From the NCBI GenBank assembly GCA_963809815.1, contig CAWELM010000015.1, forward strand, positions 62,001 through 126,000: 64,000 bases of DNA. Reading direction: 5' to 3'. Position 1 is the first letter of the stretch. Each line of letters starts with the position of its first letter. Source of the stretch: CAVVJA01 sp963809815 (lineage in GTDB: Bacteria > Actinomycetota > Actinomycetes > Mycobacteriales > Jatrophihabitantaceae). The notes beneath the pieces are model-generated. The model made no database searches and was not told the origin of the DNA. It saw nothing but the letters and a program-made list of their open reading frames with translations. This document shows, piece by piece, positions 8,855 through 16,362 of this stretch. Both the position numbers and the translations under genes were made by a program.

Positions 8855-10119
8855 GGCAGGTTCTCCACATCCGGTACGGCACGATGGCTGGCTGTTTGAG
8901 CTGGTCGGCGGGTGGAGAAAACCCACTCGCGCAGCAGAACGAAGCGGAGCACGGTCGCGGCGAGGTTTGCGAGCAAGAGCACTGCGACCTCGACGAAGCG
9001 TGACGGGTCGGGGCTGATCCACGACAGCGCGGCTAGCGCTGCGCTGGTCACAGCCAGACCAAGTCCGAATACGAGAAGTCCTTGCAATTGATGCCGAGCG
9101 ACCCCTTCGCCCCGCACGCCGAAGGTGAATCGTCGGTTAGCAGCCGTGTTCGCCACGGCCGTGACGAGGAGTGCGACCAGATTGGCCAGCTGCGCGCCGA
9201 GGCCAGCGCGGAGCACAACGAACAGGAGCAGGTAGGCAAGAGTGCTGGCCGCGCCTACCGCGGCGAACCGCAGGATCTGGCGTGCCAGCGATGGCGGCAC
9301 GCCGGGTAACCCGATCGGTTGCCGGCCTAGCTGCTGCCGCAAGTCACGCAGTGGGAGCGCGCCGGTGGCGAATGCGCGGCCAACTCGGGCGATTCCGCGC
9401 AGGTCAGCAATGGCGGTGGCAACAATGTCGACCCGGCTGTCCGGGTCATCGACCCAATCGACCGGCACTTCGTGGATTCGCAGGCCGGCCCGCTCGGCCA
9501 ATACGAGTAGTTCGGTGTCGAAGAACCAGCTCCGGTCGTACACATATGGCAACAGCGCCCGGGCATATTCCGCGCGCATTGCCTTGAATCCGCACTGTGC
9601 GTCGGAGAAGCGGGCGCGGAGCGTGGCGTGCAACAGAATGTTGTAACCGCGGGAGATGATTTCCCGCCGTGGGCCACGAACTACCCGGGCGGTTCGCGAC
9701 AGCCGGGTGCCGATCGCCACGTCGCTGTGCCCTGACATCAGCGGAGCGATCAGCGGCAGGAGGGCCGCAAGGTCCGTGGACAGATCGACGTCCATGTAGG
9801 CGACGATGCGCGCGTTGCTGGCAGTCCAGACGTCATGCAACGCGCGCCCGCGGCCTTTCACCGCCAGGTGGACGGCCCGCACGTTTGAAAGCTCGCCGGC
9901 CAGCCGCTGGGCAATAGGCCAGGTGTCGTCGCTGCTGGCGTTGTCGGCGATGGTGATCATCGTGGTGAACGGAAACGCGTCGTGCAGGTACGCGTGCAGT
10001 CGCTGCACGCTCTTCGCGAGGTCTCGTTCCTCGTTGTAGACCGGGACGACGATCTCGACGTCGGTCGTCCCGTTTTCGGTGGGGAGCACCAGCGCAGTGC
10101 TGGCCTCGATGGAGGTCAT
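8851..10119 (-). CDS. GT2 (polyprenyl-phosphate sugar synthase)-GtrA fusion protein
   Basis: A 422-residue fusion. Residues about 20-250 are a DPM1-like GT2 domain (VEIVVPVYNEERDL, metal-binding DVDLSTDL, QCGFKAMR) that loads a nucleotide sugar onto polyprenyl phosphate on the cytoplasmic face. Residues about 280-410 are a four-helix GtrA domain (LRFAAVGAASTLAYLLLF...ANTAANRRFTFG...), a proposed flippase or anchor for the lipid-linked sugar. ATG 10119 begins MTSIEAST. The 3' end overlaps the first GT39 gene by 4 bp, so the three glycosylation genes are co-translated. The gap to the upstream ferredoxin gene is only 26 bp. Confidence 0.9.
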   Translation of the reverse strand: MTSIEASTALVLPTENGTTDVEIVVPVYNEERDLAKSVQRLHAYLHDAFPFTTMITIADNASSDDTWPIAQRLAGELSNVRAVHLAVKGRGRALHDVWTASNARIVAYMDVDLSTDLAALLPLIAPLMSGHSDVAIGTRLSRTARVVRGPRREIISRGYNILLHATLRARFSDAQCGFKAMRAEYARALLPYVYDRSWFFDTELLVLAERAGLRIHEVPVDWVDDPDSRVDIVATAIADLRGIARVGRAFATGALPLRDLRQQLGRQPIGLPGVPPSLARQILRFAAVGAASTLAYLLLFVVLRAGLGAQLANLVALLVTAVANTAANRRFTFGVRGEGVARHQLQGLLVFGLGLAVTSAALAALSWISPDPSRFVEVAVLLLANLAATVLRFVLLREWVFSTRRPAQTASHRAVPDVENLP

Positions 10120-10145
10120 GGCGTCGCTCCGTTCGGAGTGGCGGG

Positions 10146-10346
10146 TTATCTCGGGGATTCGGCTACGCGCAAGGCAAGGGCCGGGCAGGCTGCGACGGTC
10201 CGCCGCTCGGCTCGGCTGTCGACGGGCGTACCGCGCCGGCCGAGCAGGATGGGGAATCCCCATTCGTCACGGACGATCTGTTCCGGCAGGAGTTCGGCGC
10301 ACAGACCGTGGCCATCGCAGCGCGTCCAGTCGATCTCGATCGTCAT
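10146..10346 (-). CDS. Small ferredoxin, probable [3Fe-4S]
   Basis: A 66-residue protein with three cysteines: C10 and C16 in CDGHGLC, and C54 in ACPALAL. The C-x5-C...CP spacing with the second cysteine of a 4Fe motif missing is the signature of [3Fe-4S] ferredoxins of the Fer4_13/SoyB type. It starts at ATG 10346 within the stop region of the NuoF-like gene (4-bp overlap). In this operon it should carry electrons to or from the NuoF-like subunit rather than to a P450, since no cytochrome P450 gene is nearby. Confidence 0.88.
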   Translation of the reverse strand: MTIEIDWTRCDGHGLCAELLPEQIVRDEWGFPILLGRRGTPVDSRAERRTVAACPALALRVAESPR

Positions 10347-11593
10347 CGCGACCCTCCGATCGGTAGCTGACCTCGGACCGGGCGCCCGCAGCCGCCTCGC
10401 AGATGCGCCGCGATGTCGTCCGACAGCGCATTCAGTCCGCTGCGGACGAATCGCGCCGCGCCATCGGGATGCCGGCAGGCGCCGCGCCCGTCGACCAGGT
10501 CGGCATGACGCAGCCCCCGGGCGAGACCGTTCCGGTCGCCCGACCAGATCGCTCGGACATCACGGGCGAGGGCGGGCAGGCCGAACACGCACGGTCCGCA
10601 TTGCTTGGCGGATTCGGCCGCCAACCAGTCGGTCACGCCCAACAGCTCGCCGAGCCCGCACGTCTCGTGATCCACCACGAGAACCACGCCAGCGCCGAAG
10701 CTACCGCCGGCCCGGGTGACGCCAGCGCGAGACAGCCGCAGCTCGGGGTCGGCGGGCAGCCAGCTGCCGTGGTAGCCGCCCACAACCACTGCCTGCGCCG
10801 GTGCAGCATGACTGGCCTCGAGGAGGACGCCGAGAGGTATGCCCAGTGGCACCTCCACGACGCCGGATCGCGATACGGCTCCGCCGAGTGACAGCAGGGT
10901 GCTGCCGGGCTCAGCGAGCGAGCCGGTATCGCCGTAGCGCTGCGGGCCAAGGCGTAGCAGCACCGCGAGCTGCGCGAACGTCTCGACGTTGCCGAGGATC
11001 ACGCCGTAGGAACTGGCGTGGATGCGCCGGCCAGGGGGGATGGCCGGCCCGCCGCGAATAGACCGCATCACGGCGCGGGCTTCACCGCTGACAAAGCCAC
11101 CTGGTACTCGATGAATCCGCACGATGCGTGCGTCGGAGCGCTCCGCGATGGCGGCCCGGACCGAATCAGCGCTGAGCGAGTCGTGCACCGCGAGCGTCAC
11201 CCGATGGGCGCCGAGCGAGGCCGCAAGGCCCAGCGCGCCGTCGAGCACGAGATTGGGGGTGAACCGCAAGAGCAACCGGTCTTTGACGCTCGCGGGCTCG
11301 CTTTCGCATCCGTTGACGACGACCTCCCGGCGCGTTCCCGCTGGCAGGGCGCGGATCTTGGCAGCGAGGGGAAAGCCCGCCCCCCCGCGGCCGGCCAACG
11401 CGACCCCGTCGAGCATGCCCAGCAACCGGGGCAGATCGACGGCTGGCTGTGGGCCGTGTATCGCGTAGTGCGCGCGGCGGTCCAGGCGGTGCAGCCCGTG
11501 ATCGAGCCCGGCAAGCAGGCGGGGCGCGCCTATGCTCCACGCCGTCGGCTCGGCTGGCGTGGTCAAGGCAGGGCGGATCATCGCAGTAGTCAT
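10343..11593 (-). CDS. NuoF/RnfC-like FMN and Fe-S electron-transfer protein
   Basis: A 416-residue protein related to the NADH-binding subunit of complex I and to RnfC. Residues 67-75 (LAGRGGAGF) are the glycine-rich FMN/NADH loop. VVNGCESEPASVKDR at 92-106 parallels the NuoF segment ending in EGEPGTFKDR and the RnfC segment NxAECEP. An SLBB-like stretch (VPLGIPLGVLLEAS) follows. The C-terminal domain keeps QCGPCVFG plus one later Cys (GACRHPDG), so an Fe-S cluster is possible, but the fourth ligand of canonical NuoF is not obvious. It lies between the membrane subunit and the ferredoxin with 4-bp overlaps on both sides, consistent with passing electrons between pyridine nucleotide, ferredoxin and membrane haem. 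Confidence 0.82.
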   Translation of the reverse strand: MTTAMIRPALTTPAEPTAWSIGAPRLLAGLDHGLHRLDRRAHYAIHGPQPAVDLPRLLGMLDGVALAGRGGAGFPLAAKIRALPAGTRREVVVNGCESEPASVKDRLLLRFTPNLVLDGALGLAASLGAHRVTLAVHDSLSADSVRAAIAERSDARIVRIHRVPGGFVSGEARAVMRSIRGGPAIPPGRRIHASSYGVILGNVETFAQLAVLLRLGPQRYGDTGSLAEPGSTLLSLGGAVSRSGVVEVPLGIPLGVLLEASHAAPAQAVVVGGYHGSWLPADPELRLSRAGVTRAGGSFGAGVVLVVDHETCGLGELLGVTDWLAAESAKQCGPCVFGLPALARDVRAIWSGDRNGLARGLRHADLVDGRGACRHPDGAARFVRSGLNALSDDIAAHLRGGCGRPVRGQLPIGGSR

Positions 11594-12165
11594 CGGGTTG
11601 CTTCGATCGGGACCATGGCGCGGCGCACATAGTCGCGGCGAGCGACCGAGACGAGGCGGGCCGTGATGGCTGCGAGGACTCCGACCAGGCAGATCAGGAA
11701 CAACGCGTCAACCCAGCCGGTGCCGACATCGGTGCCGGACCGGAAGCCGTGGAGTATCGCGGCGGCCCAGCCCAGATAGGCCAGCGCGTGGAGCCCCCGC
11801 CAAACGCGGATGGCCTGCGGTGAACCGGCAAGTCGTCCTCGGCTCAGGCCGAGTGCGCTCACGGCAAGGAACACGTACGCGGCGACCGAGCCGAACGCCA
11901 CCGAACCCGGTCGATAACTGGACTGGAACGGTATGAGAGCGCCAAGGATGCCGACATGCGCTTTGGCGTCAGCCAGGATCGCCGTGATGTGCACCGCGAG
12001 GAGTGCCAGCCCGAGGACGGCAGCTGAGCGATGTGCGTACTGGACGGCGACCCGCCGCGCTCGATTCCGGCTCGGCATCGACACCAAGGCCCCAAGCGCA
12101 GTCGCCGCGCTGAGCGCCACGAGAGCCGCCAGGCCAGCCCCGCGAGCGGTGTACCAGAGCGTCAT
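11590..12165 (-). CDS. Ferric-reductase-like transmembrane protein
   Basis: A 191-residue integral membrane protein with about six helices, starting MTLWYTARGAG at ATG 12165. Histidines sit in membrane-border positions typical of the FRD/YedZ-like haem domain: YAHRSAAVLGLALLAVHITAIL near one face, and GLHALAYLGWAAAILHGF near the other. This pattern suggests two b-type haems that carry electrons across the membrane. It is encoded between ApbE and the NuoF-like protein with 4-bp overlaps. Membrane ferric-reductase-like proteins next to ApbE are a recurrent arrangement in flavinylation-linked extracytosolic electron transfer. The direct electron acceptor is unknown here. Confidence 0.85.
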   Translation of the reverse strand: MTLWYTARGAGLAALVALSAATALGALVSMPSRNRARRVAVQYAHRSAAVLGLALLAVHITAILADAKAHVGILGALIPFQSSYRPGSVAFGSVAAYVFLAVSALGLSRGRLAGSPQAIRVWRGLHALAYLGWAAAILHGFRSGTDVGTGWVDALFLICLVGVLAAITARLVSVARRDYVRRAMVPIEATR

Positions 12166-13157
12166 GACGCCACCGCTTCCAGACCAACGGAGGGCCACCA
12201 GGCCGTCGCCACGATGGTGCCGTCGCGCGCGACGAGTCGAGCGGCAAGCCGACGCGCGGTCAGCCAGTCGAACGCCGCATCGCCGAGCACGATGGCCGCG
12301 GTGCTTGCGGTGTTGGCCGCGAGAGCCGACTGGGCGTGCACGGTGACCGTGCGCCATGGCCCGTCCGTGGGCGCCCCGGTCGTGGGATCGACGATGTGGT
12401 GCATTGGTTGGCCGCCTCGCGTCCAGCGCCGGACCGTCGTAGTCGACGTCGCCAGACCGCCGTGCCGCACGAGGACAAGCTGCCCCGGAGTGCCGGCCCG
12501 TTCCGCAACCAATACATTCCAGCCAGGCGCATTGCCGTGAACGGCAAGGTCGCCGCCGATCTCGACCAGCACCGCGGTGCGATGACGTCGGGACAGCACG
12601 AGGGCGGCAAGGTCGGCCAAGTGAGCCTTGGCGGTTGCGCCAAGATCGAGCGCGGTACCGGGCGGCACGGTCAACAGGTCGGCCTCTCGATCCAGCAGGA
12701 CGTCGTGCCAACTTGCCCGGGCCGGAAGCGGGTATACCGGATCGCTCGAATCGGCTACGGCGCGAATGTCGCGGTCGTAGCCAATGCGTTGCATGGCCAG
12801 GCCGACGGTCGGATCCACCACGCCGCCGGTGACGGCCGCCGCGTCCAGGGCGGCTCGCACGAATTCCACGAGCAGCGCCGGCACCGGCGTCGGTCGCCCC
12901 GCGTTGGCGTTGGCGCGGGACAAGGCTGAGTCGGGGCGGAACCGACTGGCAGTGCGGTCGACGAGGTCGAGCAGTGCGGTGAGATCACGGGCCGCGACGT
13001 CGCGAACAGTCCGATCGGCGACGATCAGCCGAACCATGCAGCTCCACGCCGGTTGGACGTGCGTGCATTGGGCGAGCGTCGCGGCGTCGACGTCGGCCGT
13101 GCTGCGCGGCCGGGTGGCTCCGCCCGGGCCGACTGCCGGGTCGAGGGTGCTGGTCAT
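12162..13157 (-). CDS. apbE: FAD:protein FMN transferase (ApbE family)
   Basis: A 331-residue flavinyltransferase that attaches FMN from FAD to a Thr/Ser of an acceptor protein. Family signatures are visible: FRPDSALSRANA near the N-terminus, GGVVDPTVG, TALDLGATAKAHLADLAA (equivalent to DLGGIAKG), VEIGGDLAVHG, HHIVDPTTGAPTDG, and a metal-binding AANTASTAAIVLG. No lipoprotein signal is evident, so it may act in the cytoplasm or be exported another way. It overlaps the gene before and after it by 4 bp. No FMN_bind-domain acceptor is encoded in the operon. The short upstream Ser/Thr-rich protein is the only local candidate. Confidence 0.93.
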   Translation of the reverse strand: MTSTLDPAVGPGGATRPRSTADVDAATLAQCTHVQPAWSCMVRLIVADRTVRDVAARDLTALLDLVDRTASRFRPDSALSRANANAGRPTPVPALLVEFVRAALDAAAVTGGVVDPTVGLAMQRIGYDRDIRAVADSSDPVYPLPARASWHDVLLDREADLLTVPPGTALDLGATAKAHLADLAALVLSRRHRTAVLVEIGGDLAVHGNAPGWNVLVAERAGTPGQLVLVRHGGLATSTTTVRRWTRGGQPMHHIVDPTTGAPTDGPWRTVTVHAQSALAANTASTAAIVLGDAAFDWLTARRLAARLVARDGTIVATAWWPSVGLEAVAS

Positions 13158-13492
13158 GATCCGTTACTCCCTGCTGCCGCGGCATTGCCCTGGTTGGTCG
13201 AGCCAACGCCGCTGGTGCCGTTGTCGGACGAGGCTGAGGGCGAAGGTGTGCTGCTCGCTGAGCTACTCGAGGAACCCGGCGTGCTGGTCGTTGCGGAACC
13301 GGCGGTGGACCCTGAGGTGGCGGTCGATTGGGTGCCAGACGTGTCGGTGGATGCGCCGGTTGCGGCGGAATTGGCAACTCCGGCCACGAGCGTCGCGCCG
13401 AGGGCGGCACCCGCCGTCGCGACGCCTGCCGCGGTGAACGTGGCGCGGCGCAACACGCGATTCGGTCGCTTGGGGGGTGGTGTCGTCGTCAT
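13154..13492 (-). CDS. Small membrane-anchored Ser/Thr/Ala-rich protein
   Basis: A 112-residue protein: a basic cytoplasmic start (MTTTPPPKRPNRVLRRA), one hydrophobic Ala/Val/Gly helix at about 18-40, then about 70 extracytoplasmic residues almost entirely Ser, Thr, Ala, Gly and Pro. It looks like the anchor and linker of actinobacterial FMN-binding proteins without the folded FMN_bind domain. The stretch NSAATGASTD just after the helix contains TGAS, resembling the flavinylation consensus [S/T]GA[S/T], but in low-complexity sequence this could be chance. Its composition would also suit an O-glycosylation target of the GT39 proteins encoded downstream. ATG 13492 was chosen. A GTG-less upstream codon at 13507 adds only five residues. 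Confidence 0.7.
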   Translation of the reverse strand: MTTTPPPKRPNRVLRRATFTAAGVATAGAALGATLVAGVANSAATGASTDTSGTQSTATSGSTAGSATTSTPGSSSSSASSTPSPSASSDNGTSGVGSTNQGNAAAAGSNGS

Positions 13493-13695
13493 GTCTACGA
13501 CGATCACGGGGGGCGACTCATCGCAGCCTCAGCCGACCGTCAAGTACACCTCAAGATCGGTTAGGAGGCGGCTGAACGGCGTAGCAAGATGATCTTTGAG
13601 ATATCAACGCAATCCGGCACTAACGCCGAGATCATCGGGGCGGAGCGCGCTGCGGTGTTGACGGTGCCTGCGGCGCTAGTGTCCTTAGCGGGACG

Positions 13696-15267
13696 CTAGG
13701 GGGCCCCCAGATAGAGAGTGACTTGCGCGCCGCCGGTTGGTGAGCGGCCGGTATCCATCCAGCCGCCACTCGCCTGCGCGCACCGACGCGCGATCGACAG
13801 CCCCAACCCACTAGATCCGCGGTCGCTCCGCCCGCGGATTCCAGCTCCGTCGGGCAACCCGGGGCCGGCGTCGCTGACGGTCAGCTCGGTCAGCCCCGAC
13901 AGGCTCGACAACCGCGGGGTGAACGCGCTTGCGCCACCCGACGGGAGCGGCGGGTTGACCGCACCACCCGGGCTCAAGACGGCGTTGGATCGGGCCGGTC
14001 TAGCGGTGGAGCCGGGCCGGTACCCCCGGACCGCTGCCGGGTCCAACGAAGGCGCCGCGTCCGGCACGAACGAGTCCGTCGGACTTAAGTCCACCGGGCC
14101 GGACGAGCCCCACGAGGTCGTTGAGTTCGGGGGCGCCGATTGCAGCGACACCGCGAACGGTGTGCCCTCGGGCGTATGCGCCACGACGTTCTCGATCAGT
14201 GCGTCGACCGCTGCGGCCAGATCCTCGGCCGACGCGCGGACGATAAGCGGTCCGTCCGGAAGTGTGAGCGTGCACGCCCGTTCCTGCTCGTCGGTCAGAG
14301 CGGACCAGAACGCGACTCGATCTCGCACCACTGCAGTGGCGTCCGCGGCCGGCAACCGGCCTTCTCGTTGCGGTCTCCGGGCGGCGTGGATGACCGCAGT
14401 CAGCGTTCGCTCGAGGGCGGACGCCTGGGTTGCGATCCGCTCCCGCTCGGCCGGATCGCGCAGCGACTCCGACTCCAGCCGCAGGGCGGTCAGTGGCGTT
14501 CGCATCCGATGAGAGAGATTCGCGACCGTTTCGCGTTCTTCGGCGACCAACTCGTCGATCCGGTCGGCGAGCTGGTTGAGCGAGGCCCCAACCTCAGCCA
14601 CCTCACGCGGCCCGTTGGTCGGCGCCCGAGCGGTCACATCCCCGGCGGTGAGCTGGTGCGCCGTCTCGGCGGTCTGGACAAGGGGCCGGACGATGCGACG
14701 GGTCAGCAACTCGGCGCCCAACACGCTTACCACCAACAACGCAAGACTGCCGCCGACGATCAGCATGAGTCGCCCGACCTCACCGCTGTGCAGGGCAGCG
14801 TTCGAGACGTAGACCTGCACGAAGTACACGCCGTCGGACAGCCGCACGGGAAGCTCGGCGACTACGCCACCGGGAATCTGCCTTAGTTGGGCCTGTTCGC
14901 CGCCCTCTCCGCCAGGAGGTGGCCCGTTGTTCCCTCCCACGTTCGGGGGCGCCCCCGACGGCGCGCCGCTACCGGATCTGACGGGGCCGCCGAGGCCGGG
15001 CGGCGCGGTGCCGAGCAGGGCTCCGTTGGGCGTGCGCACGCTGGTGCGGCGGTCGTTGTTCTGTGCGAGGACCTTCAGGTAGGAGTCGATAGCGGACTGA
15101 CTGTTGTTCGTGCGAATGGTCAACGCCACGTTGTTCGCCTGCAGCACGGCCGCACGCTCGGCGTTCTGGACCACGGAGGACCGAATCAGGAGCGCCACCG
15201 GGATGGCGAACGCCAGGATGACAAGCGTCGTCAGACCGACGACCAGGGCCATGATCTGGCGGCGCAT
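13696..15267 (-). CDS. Sensor histidine kinase with HAMP and an expanded ATPase-domain insert
   Basis: A 523-residue kinase. Helix 1 is at about 8-28. An extracytoplasmic sensor at about 30-165 contains a Pro/Gly-rich stretch at 88-125. Helix 2 is at about 166-188, HAMP at about 190-243, and HisKA follows with H253 in LSHRMRTPLTALR. The ATPase N-box is at about 356-366 (DALIENVVAHT), the G1 box at 465-471 (SDAGPGL) and the G2 box at 484-493 (GSSGLGLSIA). Between the N-box strand (FAVSLQ) and the G1 strand (ELTVSD) lie about 80 residues of Pro/Ser/Ala-rich sequence (377-458) where homologues need only a short turn. It is encoded one base after its regulator. It may control the redox/glycosylation operon that starts about 200 bp downstream. 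Confidence 0.9.
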   Translation of the reverse strand: MRRQIMALVVGLTTLVILAFAIPVALLIRSSVVQNAERAAVLQANNVALTIRTNNSQSAIDSYLKVLAQNNDRRTSVRTPNGALLGTAPPGLGGPVRSGSGAPSGAPPNVGGNNGPPPGGEGGEQAQLRQIPGGVVAELPVRLSDGVYFVQVYVSNAALHSGEVGRLMLIVGGSLALLVVSVLGAELLTRRIVRPLVQTAETAHQLTAGDVTARAPTNGPREVAEVGASLNQLADRIDELVAEERETVANLSHRMRTPLTALRLESESLRDPAERERIATQASALERTLTAVIHAARRPQREGRLPAADATAVVRDRVAFWSALTDEQERACTLTLPDGPLIVRASAEDLAAAVDALIENVVAHTPEGTPFAVSLQSAPPNSTTSWGSSGPVDLSPTDSFVPDAAPSLDPAAVRGYRPGSTARPARSNAVLSPGGAVNPPLPSGGASAFTPRLSSLSGLTELTVSDAGPGLPDGAGIRGRSDRGSSGLGLSIARRCAQASGGWMDTGRSPTGGAQVTLYLGAP

Positions 15268-15268
15268 G

Positions 15269-15961
15269 TCACCCTCCGACGTCCGAGGGAGCCATCAGCC
15301 GAACGCCGACTCCACGCACGCTGTGGACGTAGCGCGGGTCAGCCGCGGACTCACCGAGCTTGCGACGCAGCCAGGACAGGTGCACGTCGACCGTTCGGTC
15401 CGAGCCACCCCAGGCGAGCTGCCAGACCTCGGCGAGCAGGTCGCGCTTGGTCACTACCTCGCCCGCTCGCCGGGCCAGCGCGAGCAGCAGGTCGAACTCT
15501 TTGCGGGCCAGATCGACCGGGCGCCCGTCGACGACAACTTCTCGGCTGCGGGTGTCGATCGTCAGGCCGCCGACCGTGATCAGCGGTTCCTCGTCGGCCT
15601 GTCCGGTGCGGCGCAGAACCGCGCGGACTCGGGCGGTCAACTGGGCTGCGGTGAACGGTTTGATCACGTAGTCGTCGGCGCCGAGGTCGAGCAACCGGAC
15701 GATCTCGGCTTCGTCGTCCCGGGCCGTAGCCACAATGGTGGGGACGTCGCTCACGCTGCGCAGCATGGAGAGCACGTCGGCCCCGTCGATATCCGGCAAC
15801 CCGAGGTCGAGGAGCACGACGTCGGGTCGCTGGGCCACCGCCGACGTGAGGGCGCCCATACCGGTGTCGACCGCGTTGACGGTATGCCCCTGTTCCCGCA
15901 GGGCACGCATCAACGCCGAGCGGATCGCGGCGTCGTCCTCGACGAGGAGTATCTGGACCAC
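15269..15961 (-). CDS. OmpR/PhoB-family response regulator
   Basis: A 230-residue protein. The receiver domain has acidic pocket EDD at 8-10, phospho-acceptor D52 (VVLLDLGLPDIDG) and a switch Lys in DYVIKPF. The winged-helix DNA-binding domain (about 135-225) has the terminal YVHSVRGVGVRL hairpin. The gene precedes its kinase with a one-base gap, the usual regulator-kinase order of this class in actinobacteria. The kinase and regulator are followed by the operon beginning at 13492 on the same strand, a reasonable but unproven target. Confidence 0.93.
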   Translation of the reverse strand: MVQILLVEDDAAIRSALMRALREQGHTVNAVDTGMGALTSAVAQRPDVVLLDLGLPDIDGADVLSMLRSVSDVPTIVATARDDEAEIVRLLDLGADDYVIKPFTAAQLTARVRAVLRRTGQADEEPLITVGGLTIDTRSREVVVDGRPVDLARKEFDLLLALARRAGEVVTKRDLLAEVWQLAWGGSDRTVDVHLSWLRRKLGESAADPRYVHSVRGVGVRLMAPSDVGG

Positions 15962-15972
15962 TGCGGCGGCGG

Positions 15973-16338
15973 TCAGTTCGGTTGGTCAGTTCCGCCGTCC
16001 GGCTGGTCGTCGCTGGGCCGGTTACGCAGGTTGCGCAGGAACTCGGGATCGTCATCCGGGGCGACGGGCCGGCGGGGTGGGGCGGCGGGTCGGCCGAACT
16101 GGCCCGACCAGCCGGCCCGGGGGGCGGCGGTTCGAGCCGGTGGCAGGTCGGACTGGCGCGGGCGGCCGACGGTGAACCAGAGCACGGTGCCCACGATGTT
16201 GAGCACCACGATCACAATCACCCAGACCGGCTTGGGGAGCAACCGGATCCGCTCCCGCGGCGCAGTTATGGAATCGAAGAGTGCATAGAGCCAGAAGCCG
16301 AACGCGACGAGGGCGAGGAGGCCACCGAACCGGATCAT
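15973..16338 (-). CDS. PLDc_N domain small membrane protein
   Basis: A 121-residue protein with two helices (GGLLALVAFGFWLYALFDSI and VWVIVIVVLNIVGTVLWFTVG) joined by the charged turn TAPRERIRLLPKP. This is the PLDc_N (phospholipase D N-terminal-like) domain without any catalytic domain. A disordered Pro/Arg/Asp-rich tail follows. It is divergently transcribed from the UbiD-like gene, with only about 24 bp between start codons. Homologues often lie beside menaquinone genes in actinobacteria, but their role is not known. Confidence 0.85.
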   Translation of the reverse strand: MIRFGGLLALVAFGFWLYALFDSITAPRERIRLLPKPVWVIVIVVLNIVGTVLWFTVGRPRQSDLPPARTAAPRAGWSGQFGRPAAPPRRPVAPDDDPEFLRNLRNRPSDDQPDGGTDQPN

Positions 16339-16362
16339 GGCATCAGCCTAGGCTTGCTTGCT

